A DNA stretch of 64,000 nucleotides, taken from assembly GCA_047602755.1 (NCBI GenBank), contig JBLKOM010000007.1, positions 1 through 64,000 of the forward strand, in the 5' to 3' direction. This DNA comes from JACJVV01 sp047602755 (lineage in GTDB: Archaea; Nanobdellota; Nanobdellia; Woesearchaeales; JACJVV01). Position numbers and translations under genes: made by a program. Positions within the stretch are counted from its first letter, which is position 1, and every line of letters begins with the position of its first letter. This document shows, one piece after another, positions 15,089 through 23,562 of this stretch. Under the pieces are notes generated by a model. It was not told where the DNA came from and did not search any database. It was given only the letters and a program-made list of their open reading frames with translations.

Positions 15089-15967
15089 AAGAAAGAAATT
15101 TCTGTAATTAAGCTAATAAACTATGTATTATTACTGGTTACACCTTTAGCATTTTTTTATATAGGATCTTATTACTTTAGTGGTCTTATTGCACCTATGC
15201 TGCAAACTTCTTCATGGATTGCTACTCAGATATTAATGATTGTACTTTCTTTAATTACATTTTTTGTCTTAATTCCCTTAATTAGAATTAGAGAAACTGT
15301 TAGAGGCGTTAGATTTGCATTATTCAGTTTTGTAATAATTGGATTTGCTATAACTATTCCTTCATTAATACAAGGAAATTATGGAATTCTAATGAGTAGT
15401 TTAATAATACTTGCAAATTTTATATTTGCTACTTTTATTAATAGTCCAGATGTTATAGGTATTAGTGGTGATCCAGAAGATTGGTTTAAGCATAAAGTTC
15501 AAATTATGATTTTTTTGATTTACGTATGTATATTATTACTTTATAATTTTGGTTTTGGATGGGTCTACTATCAAATGTCTATAGACCAAGCAAATCCTGA
15601 TGCATTTGGATATGATTACATTGAAAGACCATCCTATCTTACATTTGTATATTTTGGTATTACTACAATGTCAACAGTTGCATTTGGAGAAATAACTCCA
15701 TTAAGTAATGCTGCAAGATTAGTTATTTCACTTCATTCGATATTTGGAATGATAATAAATGTTGTTTTCGTTGCCATTTTATTACTATATGTCTCATTTT
15801 CAGCAAATATTATGAACAATAGAAATGAGAATAAAATTGAAAGAGAAGAAAAACTGATTCAACAAAAAGTTGAAGAAATTGAAGATGAAGAAAAAAGAAT
15901 AAGAGAATATAATAACAGTAATAATGACAAATATCCTAATTATATGAATGGTAATAATAATTTATAA
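15086..15967 (+). CDS. Potassium-channel-like ion channel with altered selectivity filter
   Basis: A 293-residue protein with about six membrane helices, if translation begins at the ATT at 15086. The first ATG (15197) would remove the first helix (LINYVLLLVTPLAFFYIG). The pore helix and filter read FGITTMSTVAFGEIT, the position of TVGYGD in potassium channels, so the first filter Gly is Ala (residue 199) and the Asp is Glu. The last helix and a C-terminal coiled coil (KIEREEKLIQQKVEEIEDEE) follow. It may be a potassium or less selective cation channel. A strong GAGGTG precedes the ATT by six bases. Confidence 0.75.
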   Translation: MKKEISVIKLINYVLLLVTPLAFFYIGSYYFSGLIAPMLQTSSWIATQILMIVLSLITFFVLIPLIRIRETVRGVRFALFSFVIIGFAITIPSLIQGNYGILMSSLIILANFIFATFINSPDVIGISGDPEDWFKHKVQIMIFLIYVCILLLYNFGFGWVYYQMSIDQANPDAFGYDYIERPSYLTFVYFGITTMSTVAFGEITPLSNAARLVISLHSIFGMIINVVFVAILLLYVSFSANIMNNRNENKIEREEKLIQQKVEEIEDEEKRIREYNNSNNDKYPNYMNGNNNL

Positions 15968-16007
15968 TTATTTAAATAAAAATTATATAAAAAAACTTAA
16001 AATAAAA

Positions 16008-16406
16008 TTATTTCTTTTTAGCATCTGCCATTTTTTTGGTAATTCCTAGTTTTGCTTTACATTTTTCGCATTCAAAAACAAAAGCATCTACTCCTTGCCA
16101 CTTTTTTCTTTTGTAAGGAGATACTGCATCTCCTTCATAATTGCATTCAGGACAAGTATATATTATCTTAACTTCACAAGTACTTTCATATTCTTTTTTA
16201 TCAACTGAAAAACCGCAAGCAGGGCATTCATATGTTGTTGCACGTACCTTTACTTTGCCTTTTACAACAGGTTTGCCCATCTTTGCTTTACCGCACTCAG
16301 GGCAATCTTTTTTTTCAACCCAAGCTACTGCTTTTCCAGCATTACCTAAAGTTCTTCTTGTAAAATATAAACACTCATCCATTGAACCGGGAATTGTAAA
16401 ACTCAT
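16008..16406 (-). CDS. Double zinc-ribbon protein
   Basis: A 132-residue protein with four Cys-x-x-Cys knuckles (CPEC, CPAC, CPEC, CEKC), which form two zinc ribbons. The N-terminus MSFTIPGSMDECLYF and the basic linker PYKRKKWQGVD are distinctive, but I cannot assign a function; nucleic-acid binding is likely. The start at 16406 is chosen because GGTGATAAT precedes it as a Shine-Dalgarno sequence, and the longer frame upstream encodes an implausible hydrophobic stretch. Divergent from the methyltransferase gene, with 83 bases between the starts. Confidence 0.75.
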   Translation of the reverse strand: MSFTIPGSMDECLYFTRRTLGNAGKAVAWVEKKDCPECGKAKMGKPVVKGKVKVRATTYECPACGFSVDKKEYESTCEVKIIYTCPECNYEGDAVSPYKRKKWQGVDAFVFECEKCKAKLGITKKMADAKKK

Positions 16407-16489
16407 ATTATCACCTAAAACTAAATAAAAGGCAGGAATATTTAAGCTTTGCGCATAAAAGTTATAAATCAATAGAAAGTTGAGTAAAT

Positions 16490-17125
16490 GTGGAAAAAAT
16501 AATAACAAAAGATGGAACTTTTACATTTCATAACAAAAAATATGATGAATACTATCATAGTTTAACAGGTGCAAAAGAAGAAGCTGTTGAAAAATATGCA
16601 AAACCTGCAATTAAATTTCTAAAAGAGAATGGATTGTTAAATAAAAATATTGCAGTTTTAGATTTTTGCTTTGGATTAGGTTATAATTCATTATATTTTG
16701 TTGATGAAGTAAGAAAATTGAATGATAATATTAACATAAATATCATTGGAATAGATAATGACTTAGAAATTGTTACAATTGGAAGAAATCTTACAAAAGG
16801 ATTATTAGATAAACATATTTATGGAAATGATAGTATTAGAATTGAAGTAAAAATAGGTGATGGAGAACAAGAAGTAAAAAAATTAGATAAATTTGATATT
16901 TGTTTTTTTGATCCATTTTCACCTAAAAAATGCCCAGAATTATGGGAAGAAAAAATTTTTAAGGAAATATATACACACCTAAAAAAACCAGGGATATTGC
17001 TTACATATTCTTGCGCAAGAAAAGTAAGAGAAAATTTGAAAAATGTTGGCTTTAAAGTCATTGATGGACCATGTGTTGGAAGAAATGCACCTGCTACTAT
17101 TGCTATAAAAGAATTTAAAGTTTAA
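16490..17125 (+). CDS. MnmC-like SAM-dependent methyltransferase
   Basis: A 211-residue protein. DFCFGLGYNS is the SAM-binding loop, IIGIDND the second acidic motif, and CFFDPFSPKKCPELW matches the hallmark DPFSPxxNPELW of the tRNA wobble-uridine methyltransferase MnmC (DUF752). The FAD-dependent half of bacterial MnmC is absent. A role in modifying 5-aminomethyl-type uridine in tRNA is inferred. The start is a GTG. A PHP phosphoesterase gene follows after 26 bases on the same strand. Confidence 0.82.
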   Translation: MEKIITKDGTFTFHNKKYDEYYHSLTGAKEEAVEKYAKPAIKFLKENGLLNKNIAVLDFCFGLGYNSLYFVDEVRKLNDNININIIGIDNDLEIVTIGRNLTKGLLDKHIYGNDSIRIEVKIGDGEQEVKKLDKFDICFFDPFSPKKCPELWEEKIFKEIYTHLKKPGILLTYSCARKVRENLKNVGFKVIDGPCVGRNAPATIAIKEFKV

Positions 17126-17151
17126 AAAGAAATTGCTTTTAGTAACAAAAA

Positions 17152-18015
17152 ATGGAAAATAAAATAATATATAAAAAACCAAAATTGCAAGAATTGACAA
17201 AAGAGTATACAGTTGTTGATCCACATTTTCATAGTCGCTATTCAGATGGTATAAATACTATTCCTACAATTGTTAAACATGCAAAAAAATTAGGTATTGG
17301 GATTGCAATAACCGATCATAATGAAATAAAAGGTGCGATTGAAATAGATAAATATAAAGGATTACTAACAATACCTGGAATTGAAGTAACAGCTAAAGAA
17401 GGTTCACATATTTTAATCTATTTTTATGATGCAGAAGATTTAAAAAAATTTTACAAGGATTATATCAAGCCAAATATGGGTAATGATATAATGAGTTCAA
17501 CAAAACTAAAAATGGAATTAATTATAAAATATGCAAAACGATTCAAAACTGTTATTATTTTTCCGCATCCTTATTCTGCAGCATATACAGGAGTTTGTAA
17601 TCATAATTTTAATCAAGAAAGATTAAAAAAATTATTTAGTATGGTTCATGGGTTAGAAGCTATAAATTCTGAAAATTTAAATAAATGGAACATGAATTCA
17701 AGTTTATTAGCTTTTAATGTTGGTAAAGCAATAACTGGCGGAAGCGATGGGCATACATTATACCATATGGGAAAAGTAGTAACTTATGCAAAATGTAAGA
17801 GTGATAGAACTTCTTTTTTGAATGCTATTAAAAAGAAACAAACAAAAGTAATTGGTAAGGAGATTGATATGCTAAGAAAAGTAACATCTAATAGCTTTAA
17901 GTTAAGAAAAAATCTCAAAAACTATCCAGATTTAGTTGAGAAAAATATTAAATATAGCTATTCATTATTCACCCATAGAACAAAAAAAATTAAAGACTTT
18001 ATAATAAAACGATAG
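17152..18015 (+). CDS. PHP-domain phosphoesterase
   Basis: A 287-residue metal-dependent hydrolase. Motifs in order are DPHFHSRYSDG (HxH), ITDHNEIKG, GIEVTAKEG, FPHPYSAA and GGSDGH, giving the metal ligands of a polymerase-and-histidinol-phosphatase (PHP) domain. It lacks polymerase parts, so it is a stand-alone phosphatase or nuclease whose substrate is unknown. A Lys-rich tail follows from residue about 235. Probably co-transcribed with the methyltransferase. Confidence 0.85.
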   Translation: MENKIIYKKPKLQELTKEYTVVDPHFHSRYSDGINTIPTIVKHAKKLGIGIAITDHNEIKGAIEIDKYKGLLTIPGIEVTAKEGSHILIYFYDAEDLKKFYKDYIKPNMGNDIMSSTKLKMELIIKYAKRFKTVIIFPHPYSAAYTGVCNHNFNQERLKKLFSMVHGLEAINSENLNKWNMNSSLLAFNVGKAITGGSDGHTLYHMGKVVTYAKCKSDRTSFLNAIKKKQTKVIGKEIDMLRKVTSNSFKLRKNLKNYPDLVEKNIKYSYSLFTHRTKKIKDFIIKR

Positions 18016-18123
18016 TATAATATAACTTTATGATGACATTGACTTAAAGTACATTTTTCTATTAAATAAATCGCTTAAATATCAAAAAGCTTTAAAAAGC
18101 AAGATTGATTTATCAAATTAGAT

Positions 18124-18252
18124 GGCGGTTTAACTCAGCCTGGTTAGAGTGTTACGCTCATATGATTTGAGCTAAGAGGCAATGCCAATGACTTGTACTC
18201 TTAAAGTTTCTGAGTGACGTAAAAGTCCGGAGTTCAAATCTCCGAACCGCCA
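18124..18252 (+). tRNA. tRNA with CAT anticodon (elongator Met, or Ile2) and a 54-nt intron at 37/38
   Basis: The acceptor stem GGCGGTT (18124-18130) pairs with AACCGCC (18245-18251), discriminator A at 18252. The D arm is ACTC-AGCCTGGTTA-GAGT. Stem TTACG/CGTAA closes the anticodon arm, anticodon CAT at 18159-18161. The intron is 18163-18216. Its bulge-helix-bulge is CTCA/TGAG with bulges TAT and TGA, which restores a seven-base loop. The G1-C72 pair argues against the initiator tRNA. CAT could also be the tRNA-Ile2 whose wobble C is later modified. Confidence 0.88.
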
Positions 18253-18297
18253 TTTTTTATATTTCTAATATTTTTGTTAATGTAATAATCAATTTCT

Positions 18298-18894
18298 TTA
18301 TTTATATCGATTATTAATATTTCTTGGAAGAATTAATAATTCACGATGAAATTTTTCTTTTGAAGCAATAGGTAATTTTAATTTTGGTACTAATTTAATA
18401 TGTCTTATATTTGTTAATTTTTTTTCTATTTCTAATGTGTCATTTAATGAAAAAATCCACTCTTTTTTTATTTTTAAAGGAATTGATCTTGAAGATAAAT
18501 CAAATTCACCATCATAATTAAAATAATTATCAAAATAACTCATTGCTAATTCACGCAATGTTTTATACACTGGATTTCTTTGTTTTAATCCTAAGTATTT
18601 GCTTTGAGCAACTGCACCATATAATCCATTTTTCTTGTATACACAAATTACATGATCATCATCATTGCTATTGCACTCTAAATCCATAATAAATGAATCT
18701 TTCAGACATAATGTTGCAAAACATGCTGCTTCAAGACAATCAGCTTTATGATATTTTATTACATCAATTATTGCAATTCTATCTCCGGAATTATATTTAA
18801 GACTATCTATAAAATTTTGGACTTTTTCAGGGCTTGAAATTGTTGTTATAAAATTAATCTCTTTTTTAGACAATTTTCTTGATTTTTTTTTCAT
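18298..18894 (-). CDS. Transglutaminase-like fold protein (tentative)
   Basis: A 198-residue protein. KADCLEAACFATLCL places a Cys at a helix start and DDDHVICVYKKNG places a His in a following strand, the order found in transglutaminase/papain-like folds. A third conserved-looking stretch is SKYLGLKQRNPVYKTLRELA. The N-terminus (basic, KKKSRKLSKKEINFI) is soluble with no signal peptide. It may be a cysteine hydrolase or a non-catalytic relative. Converges on tRNA-Met. Confidence 0.5.
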   Translation of the reverse strand: MKKKSRKLSKKEINFITTISSPEKVQNFIDSLKYNSGDRIAIIDVIKYHKADCLEAACFATLCLKDSFIMDLECNSNDDDHVICVYKKNGLYGAVAQSKYLGLKQRNPVYKTLRELAMSYFDNYFNYDGEFDLSSRSIPLKIKKEWIFSLNDTLEIEKKLTNIRHIKLVPKLKLPIASKEKFHRELLILPRNINNRYK

Positions 18895-18930
18895 TTTTTT
18901 ATGATTCTTATTTAAGATTTTATATGAAAA

Positions 18931-19042
18931 TGGAGTGGCGGGGACTTTCAGATAAAATCAATACAATATTGTATTTATTCGTTTGAACCCCGAGCCTCAC
19001 CGCTGCCAGCGGCGCGTTATAGCCGGATTTAACTACCACCCC
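18931..19042 (-). tRNA. tRNA-Ala (anticodon GGC) with a 37-nt intron in the T loop (59/60)
   Basis: On the minus strand GGGGTGG (19042-19036) pairs with CCACTCC (18938-18932) and includes the alanine identity pair G3-U70; discriminator A at 18931. The D stem is GTTA/TAAC. Anticodon stem CGCCG/CGGTG holds CTGGCAG, anticodon GGC. T stem CGGGG/CCCCG is interrupted by an intron at 18945-18981. Helix TTCA/TGAA with bulges AAC and AGT forms a bulge-helix-bulge, and removal leaves the standard loop TTCAAAT. The anticodon loop has no intron. Confidence 0.9.
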
Positions 19043-19105
19043 ATTATATATTAATTTACATAAAGTTTTTATAAACTTTATCAGTTTATTATATGTGGTG
19101 ATAAC

Positions 19106-19513
19106 ATGAGTACCATTTTTAAAAAAATAATTGATGGAGAAATCCCATCTGTAAAATTATATGAAGATGATAAATGTATATCAATCTTAGACATTAATCC
19201 TAACAACAAAGGTCATGCACTTGTAATACCAAAAATAGAATCTGAAACAATTACTGATTGTCCAGATGATATTCTTCAACATATAATTTTAATTGCAAAA
19301 AAAATAGCAGCAAAACAAATCAAAGAATTAAATTGTCATGGATATAATATTCTTGTAAATAATAAACCAGCATCAGGACAAATTATACCTCATCTGCATA
19401 TACATATTATTCCAAGATATGATAAAGATGGAAATTGGTTTGCAAATGGATTTAAGCATCATCCTTATGCTGAAGGTGAGATTGAAGAATATGGACAAAA
19501 ATTAAAGCTGTGA
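19106..19513 (+). CDS. HIT family hydrolase with intact triad
   Basis: A 135-residue histidine-triad protein. IPHLHIHIIPR gives the complete HxHxH (H96, H98 nucleophile, H100). It is expected to hydrolyse nucleoside phosphoramidates or dinucleoside polyphosphates in the cytoplasm. Unlike the two copies at 4252 and 5049, it lacks the N-terminal CxxC knuckle (MSTIFKKIIDGEIP), so the three are clearly separate lineages. GGTGATAAC before the ATG acts as Shine-Dalgarno sequence. Confidence 0.93.
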   Translation: MSTIFKKIIDGEIPSVKLYEDDKCISILDINPNNKGHALVIPKIESETITDCPDDILQHIILIAKKIAAKQIKELNCHGYNILVNNKPASGQIIPHLHIHIIPRYDKDGNWFANGFKHHPYAEGEIEEYGQKLKL

Positions 19514-19566
19514 AAATAATTATTAGTTACTTTAATATTTTCTATAGTAACATACTATAATGCCAA

Positions 19567-19779
19567 TTATTGCATTGCAAGACGTAAGTCTTTTCCCTTG
19601 ATTGTTTTTCTACCTGAATGCTTTGCAATCATAACAGCTTTTTTTGAGATTTCTAAGGCATAATCTTCAAGAACTTGCCCAAAAAAGAACATTGCTTCTT
19701 TACTAACCCTATCTGCGCCATTATTAAGAAGAATTCTTGCAGTAGGTGCTTTTGGTATTAATGATATACTTTTTGGCAT
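19567..19779 (-). CDS. Archaeal histone
   Basis: A 70-residue histone-fold protein, the usual size for archaeal histones. It has the three helices with the loop residues ILLNNGADRVSKEAM, the central helix FFGQVLEDYALEISKKA, and the C-terminal AKHSGRKTIKGKDLRLAMQ. It packages DNA as dimers and longer hypernucleosomes. No tails. Only about 140 bases separate its start from a shorter histone-fold-like gene on the other strand (19917). Confidence 0.95.
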   Translation of the reverse strand: MPKSISLIPKAPTARILLNNGADRVSKEAMFFFGQVLEDYALEISKKAVMIAKHSGRKTIKGKDLRLAMQ

Positions 19780-19916
19780 ATCATATCTTCAATAGAGTTC
19801 CTATTTAAAGTTTTCTATATACATTAGATTTATTTAAGACAAATTACAAAATTTTATATAATATTAAATCAATTATTAAATGATTATTAATAATATATTA
19901 TGATTTTATAAGTAAA

Positions 19917-20078
19917 ATGCTGATAAATAAAACAAAAGTTAAAGAGATTGTAGGGAATATGCAAATGACAAAAGAATTTACAGATTCATTAGATAATTAT
20001 CTTGAAGAAACAATTAAAAAATCGTGTAAACGTGCTAGAGATAATGGAAGAAATACAGTTATGGGTAGAGATATTTAA
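19917..20078 (+). CDS. Short histone-fold-like protein (53 residues)
   Basis: ATG at 19917, TAA at 20076-20078. The protein begins MLINKTKVKEIVGNMQMTKE, and its C-terminal part KRARDNGRNTVMGRDI matches the last loop and helix start of histone folds (R-x-T-V-x-x-x-D). DUF1931-type archaeal histone-fold proteins have a similar ending. At 53 residues it is shorter than a complete histone and may pair with the histone at 19567 or form a minimal DNA-binding dimer. Codon use looks like its neighbours. Divergent from the histone gene. Confidence 0.55.
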   Translation: MLINKTKVKEIVGNMQMTKEFTDSLDNYLEETIKKSCKRARDNGRNTVMGRDI

Positions 20079-20141
20079 TTTAAATCTAAAAAGTTATTAT
20101 TGTATTGTTTGTAAATTAATCAAAAATAAATATACACATTA

Positions 20142-20813
20142 TTAATATTTTTCTAGAACAGATTTTGTATCAGTAATTTTCTTTTTGAGCTCTTTTAATT
20201 CTTTTGATTTAGTTTTTGATTTAGTTTTTATTTGTAGTTGTAAAAGATTTTTCTCCATCATCAAAAGTTTTGTTTTTAATTGTTCAATTTGTCGTCCATC
20301 TGCAACCATACGAGTACTAATTTTACGTTCTAGTTCATGAAATCTTTCCTCACGGATTCTTCTACTCTCAAGAAGCTTATTTAGTTTACTTTCTAAAAGT
20401 TGGATCTTTTCTGGAAGATATTTATCATGATCAATATGAGGAGCCCCTTTTTCAAGATTAATAAGATAACTTACCTTTCTTTTTAGATCTTCAATATCTT
20501 GATCTAATGATTTAGATTTTGGTTTTATTGTACGTATTTTTTCTAGATGTTCATGAAAATCTTTATGAGCATTTCTACGTATATCGTGTCGTTTTACAGC
20601 TTTTGCAATATAAATAAGAAACTTTTTAGCACGGTGTGGATTATATAGTATATTATTTTCTTTTACATCATCAGCGTCTGCATCTTCTTCATCATAATCA
20701 TCATCATTAGCAGAGTTATCATCAGAATAATTTTGGTTACTTTGATTATCTTTATCAAAACTATTAGAACCATAAGAATTACTCAATTGTTCTGGATTTT
20801 CTTTTAAAGGCAT
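20142..20813 (-). CDS. Coiled-coil protein with acidic N-terminus
   Basis: Not recognised. A 223-residue soluble protein. Residues 1-55 are disordered and acidic, with runs of Ser, Asn and Asp. Residues about 60-100 form a basic helix (AKKFLIYIAKAVKRHDIRRN). The remainder is a predicted coiled coil with Leu/Ile heptads up to KSVLEKY. Its start follows the stop of the upstream coiled-coil gene (20817) by three bases, so the two are one operon and may form a complex. Convergent with the short histone-fold gene. Confidence 0.6.
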   Translation of the reverse strand: MPLKENPEQLSNSYGSNSFDKDNQSNQNYSDDNSANDDDYDEEDADADDVKENNILYNPHRAKKFLIYIAKAVKRHDIRRNAHKDFHEHLEKIRTIKPKSKSLDQDIEDLKRKVSYLINLEKGAPHIDHDKYLPEKIQLLESKLNKLLESRRIREERFHELERKISTRMVADGRQIEQLKTKLLMMEKNLLQLQIKTKSKTKSKELKELKKKITDTKSVLEKY

Positions 20814-20816
20814 TCT

Positions 20817-21626
20817 CTATTTACCAAAAAAGCTTTTTTTCTTTTGTGGTGATGGAGGAGGTGGAGGAGGCATACCTATACCACCTGGAGCTGGTTTTCT
20901 ATCATTCTGCATATCAGATGGTTGTATAGATGATTGCATATCTGACGATTGCTGGTCTAAACCTGGTTGTGGACCAAAAGATTGCTGTGATTGATTTTGT
21001 TGTGGCTGCTGTGGTAATGAAAATTGGTTTTTAGGTCCATTTGAAGATGAAGCAAATTGTGGTGGTGGTGAGAATGGATCTTTTTGTTGACCCATAAAAG
21101 GGGAAGGTTGTTGCTGAGATTGAAAAGATTGTGAAGGCTGTTGAAATGGAGATTGGTTTGATTGTTGAAAAGGTGAACGCTGCATTCCTGGTTGAGATAA
21201 AGGATCCTCTTTCAATGAATCTAATGATTCTAGTTTTTCATTTTTATCTAAAGAAGATTTTTCAATTATTGGTTTATCAACTGAAGCTTGTATTGACTGC
21301 AACTTAAAATCTAGTTTTTTAATCATATCTGCTAAGGATAATATGCCTTCAGCAAGTTTTTCATTTTGATCAAGAAGGCTATCTAATTTATTAAGCATAG
21401 GATCTACTTTTTTAGCAATTAATTCTTTCTCCTCATCTTCAATCCTTAGCTCATTTTTAGCTTCTGTAAAAACAGTTAACAGTGATTTAATTGAATTTGA
21501 TAACTCATCTAATGAGGGTGTCATAGCAGATTTACTTTGAGCACCTTTACTCCGTAATTCTTCAATCTCTCCTTCTATCTTCTTTAGTTCAGAATGAGGA
21601 ATAAGTTCATAATCATCTTCTCCCAT
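20817..21626 (-). CDS. Coiled-coil protein with Gln/Pro-rich low-complexity tail
   Basis: Not recognised as a named family. A 269-residue protein. N-terminal YELIPHSELKKIEGEIEEL starts a helical coiled coil to residue about 125. Residues about 140-245 are Gln/Pro/Ser/Phe-rich (repeated QPSQS- and SPFQQ-like phrases), and the end carries a proline run followed by a basic tip (PPPPPPSPQKKKSFFGK). A low-complexity spacer with proline run and basic end suggests a scaffold that reaches a membrane or partner. GAGGTG lies upstream of the ATG. First gene of a two-gene operon, divergent from mutL. Confidence 0.6.
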   Translation of the reverse strand: MGEDDYELIPHSELKKIEGEIEELRSKGAQSKSAMTPSLDELSNSIKSLLTVFTEAKNELRIEDEEKELIAKKVDPMLNKLDSLLDQNEKLAEGILSLADMIKKLDFKLQSIQASVDKPIIEKSSLDKNEKLESLDSLKEDPLSQPGMQRSPFQQSNQSPFQQPSQSFQSQQQPSPFMGQQKDPFSPPPQFASSSNGPKNQFSLPQQPQQNQSQQSFGPQPGLDQQSSDMQSSIQPSDMQNDRKPAPGGIGMPPPPPPSPQKKKSFFGK

Positions 21627-21790
21627 GAAAACACCTCTTTAATTGTGATATTATTGTAATTATATTAGGATTGTAATATATTTACCCATATAATTGTCCT
21701 ATTAAGGTTATAAATATTAACCTTTAAATAGTTTTCGTATAGAATATATTAATTTTGGTCGAAATATGGTTGAGAGTTTCAATTTCAATA

Positions 21791-21803
21791 ATATATATAA
21801 ATT
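21791..21803 (+). promoter_or_regulatory. TATA box for mutL
   Basis: ATATATATAAATT lies about 26 bases before the mutL ATG at 21824 and no Shine-Dalgarno sequence is present, suggesting a leaderless message. Confidence 0.45.
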
Positions 21804-21823
21804 AAGAATACTACTGATTAAAT

Positions 21824-23554
21824 ATGGGGGATAATATACGATTACTTGATAAAAGTTTAATTGAAAAAATTGCAGCTGGTGAAGTAGTTGAAAATCCAAG
21901 TAGTGTTATTAAAGAATTAATTGAAAATAGTATTGATTCTAATGCAAAAATAATTGAAATTGAAGTAAGAGAAGGAGGTAAATCCTACATTAAAGTCAAA
22001 GACAATGGAGATGGAATGAATGAAAATGATGCAAAATTGTCTATTCAAAGACATGCAACTTCTAAAATTACTTCTGAAGATGATTTATTTAATATTGCTA
22101 CATTAGGATTTAGAGGAGAGGCATTAGCATCAATTAGTGCTGTTAGTAAATTTAGTTTAGTAACAAAGAAACAGGAAGATGTTAGTGGGATTTTTTTAAG
22201 TATTGAAGATCATAATATTATTTCTAAAGAAATTGGAACAGATAAAGGAACAATTGTAACTGTAAAAGATTTATTTTATAATGTCCCAGCAAGAAAAAAA
22301 TTTCTAGGAAATATGCAGACTGAATTAAATATGATATCTGATGTTATTACAAAATATGCATTAGCATATTATAATATTAGTTTTAAATTAATATCTGATG
22401 GGAAAATAATGATTAATACAAACGCTACAAATGAATGGAAAAATACTATACAATCATTATATGGAAATGCAGATGACTTTTTAGAGATAAATAAAGTAAG
22501 TGATTTAATAGAAATCAAAGGATATTTAGGAAAACCAAGTATTGCAAGGAATAATAAAACAAGACAAACATTATTCATTAACGGAAGATATGTTAAAAAC
22601 AAAGAGATATCAGAAGCAATAAAAAAAGGATACCATAGTATGCTATTTTTAGACAATCAACCAGTTTATATATTAAAATTAAAAGTTAAAGAAAAAACAA
22701 TTGATGTTAATGTTCATCCAAAAAAAGAAATTGTAAAAATAGATAATATTGAATTAATATGTCAAGAAATTACAAATATAATTAGTGAATTCTTTAAAAA
22801 TACAAATCTTACATTAGATGCAGATTTATCAACAGGAAATGCTAAAGCCATGCATACATATAACTTATCAAACGATAAACAATCAACACTAAGTGTTCCA
22901 GATAATCAAGGTGACAAATTTTCTAAATCAAATTTTACAAATATTGAATCCCCTTCAGAATATAAAATTGAAGCTCAACATATAGGGCCAATAAAAATAA
23001 TAGGGCAAATAGCAAAAACATATATTATTGCTGAGAGTGCTAGAGGAATATTAATTGTAGATCAACATGCAGCAGAAGAAAGAGTAAATTATGAAAATTT
23101 GATGAAACAACTTAATGAAAGTGCAATAAAAAAACAAACATTACTAAAACCAATTATTATTGAATTGAGTCCATTAGAGCATGGCTTAGTAACTCAATGG
23201 ATTATATCGCTTAACAAATGTGGATTTGAAATAGAAGAATATGGAGATTCTAGTATCATTATAAGAACAATGCCATTCATATTTGAAAGACCATCAAAAA
23301 CTTTGATTTTTGATTTAATTGAAGATTTAAAACATGATAGTTCTAAGATTCAAAAAGAAATTGAGGATAGAATAATTAGATTTTCTTGTAGGATGTCTAT
23401 AAAAGCTGGTGATGAATTGTCTAACAAAGAAATGGAAAATTTATTGATTGAATTAGATAAATGTGAATTACCATTTACATGTCCTCATGGAAGACCAACA
23501 ATAATTCAATTCAGTATAGCTGATTTGGAAAAGAAATTTAAGAGAACAGGTTAA
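21824..23554 (+). CDS. mutL: DNA mismatch repair protein MutL
   Basis: A 576-residue GHKL ATPase. N-terminal motifs are IAAGEVVENPSSVIKELIEN, DNGDGM, and TLGFRGEALASI (ATP lid). The C-terminal domain carries the endonuclease metal motif DQHAAEERVNYE, matching DQHAx2Ex4E, plus SCRMSIKAGDELS and CPHGRPT zinc-site motifs. It is therefore a nicking-type MutL as in organisms without MutH. MutL is uncommon in archaea and is generally thought to be acquired from bacteria. No mutS lies in this window. The gene ends eight bases before the repeat-flanked element at 23563. Confidence 0.95.
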   Translation: MGDNIRLLDKSLIEKIAAGEVVENPSSVIKELIENSIDSNAKIIEIEVREGGKSYIKVKDNGDGMNENDAKLSIQRHATSKITSEDDLFNIATLGFRGEALASISAVSKFSLVTKKQEDVSGIFLSIEDHNIISKEIGTDKGTIVTVKDLFYNVPARKKFLGNMQTELNMISDVITKYALAYYNISFKLISDGKIMINTNATNEWKNTIQSLYGNADDFLEINKVSDLIEIKGYLGKPSIARNNKTRQTLFINGRYVKNKEISEAIKKGYHSMLFLDNQPVYILKLKVKEKTIDVNVHPKKEIVKIDNIELICQEITNIISEFFKNTNLTLDADLSTGNAKAMHTYNLSNDKQSTLSVPDNQGDKFSKSNFTNIESPSEYKIEAQHIGPIKIIGQIAKTYIIAESARGILIVDQHAAEERVNYENLMKQLNESAIKKQTLLKPIIIELSPLEHGLVTQWIISLNKCGFEIEEYGDSSIIIRTMPFIFERPSKTLIFDLIEDLKHDSSKIQKEIEDRIIRFSCRMSIKAGDELSNKEMENLLIELDKCELPFTCPHGRPTIIQFSIADLEKKFKRTG

Positions 23555-23562
23555 AAGAGAGA

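Noticed and set aside
18028..18060. ATGATGA resembling box C of a C/D sRNA upstream of tRNA-Met
   Set aside because: No CTGA box D or D' occurs at a fitting distance, so a C/D RNA cannot be supported.
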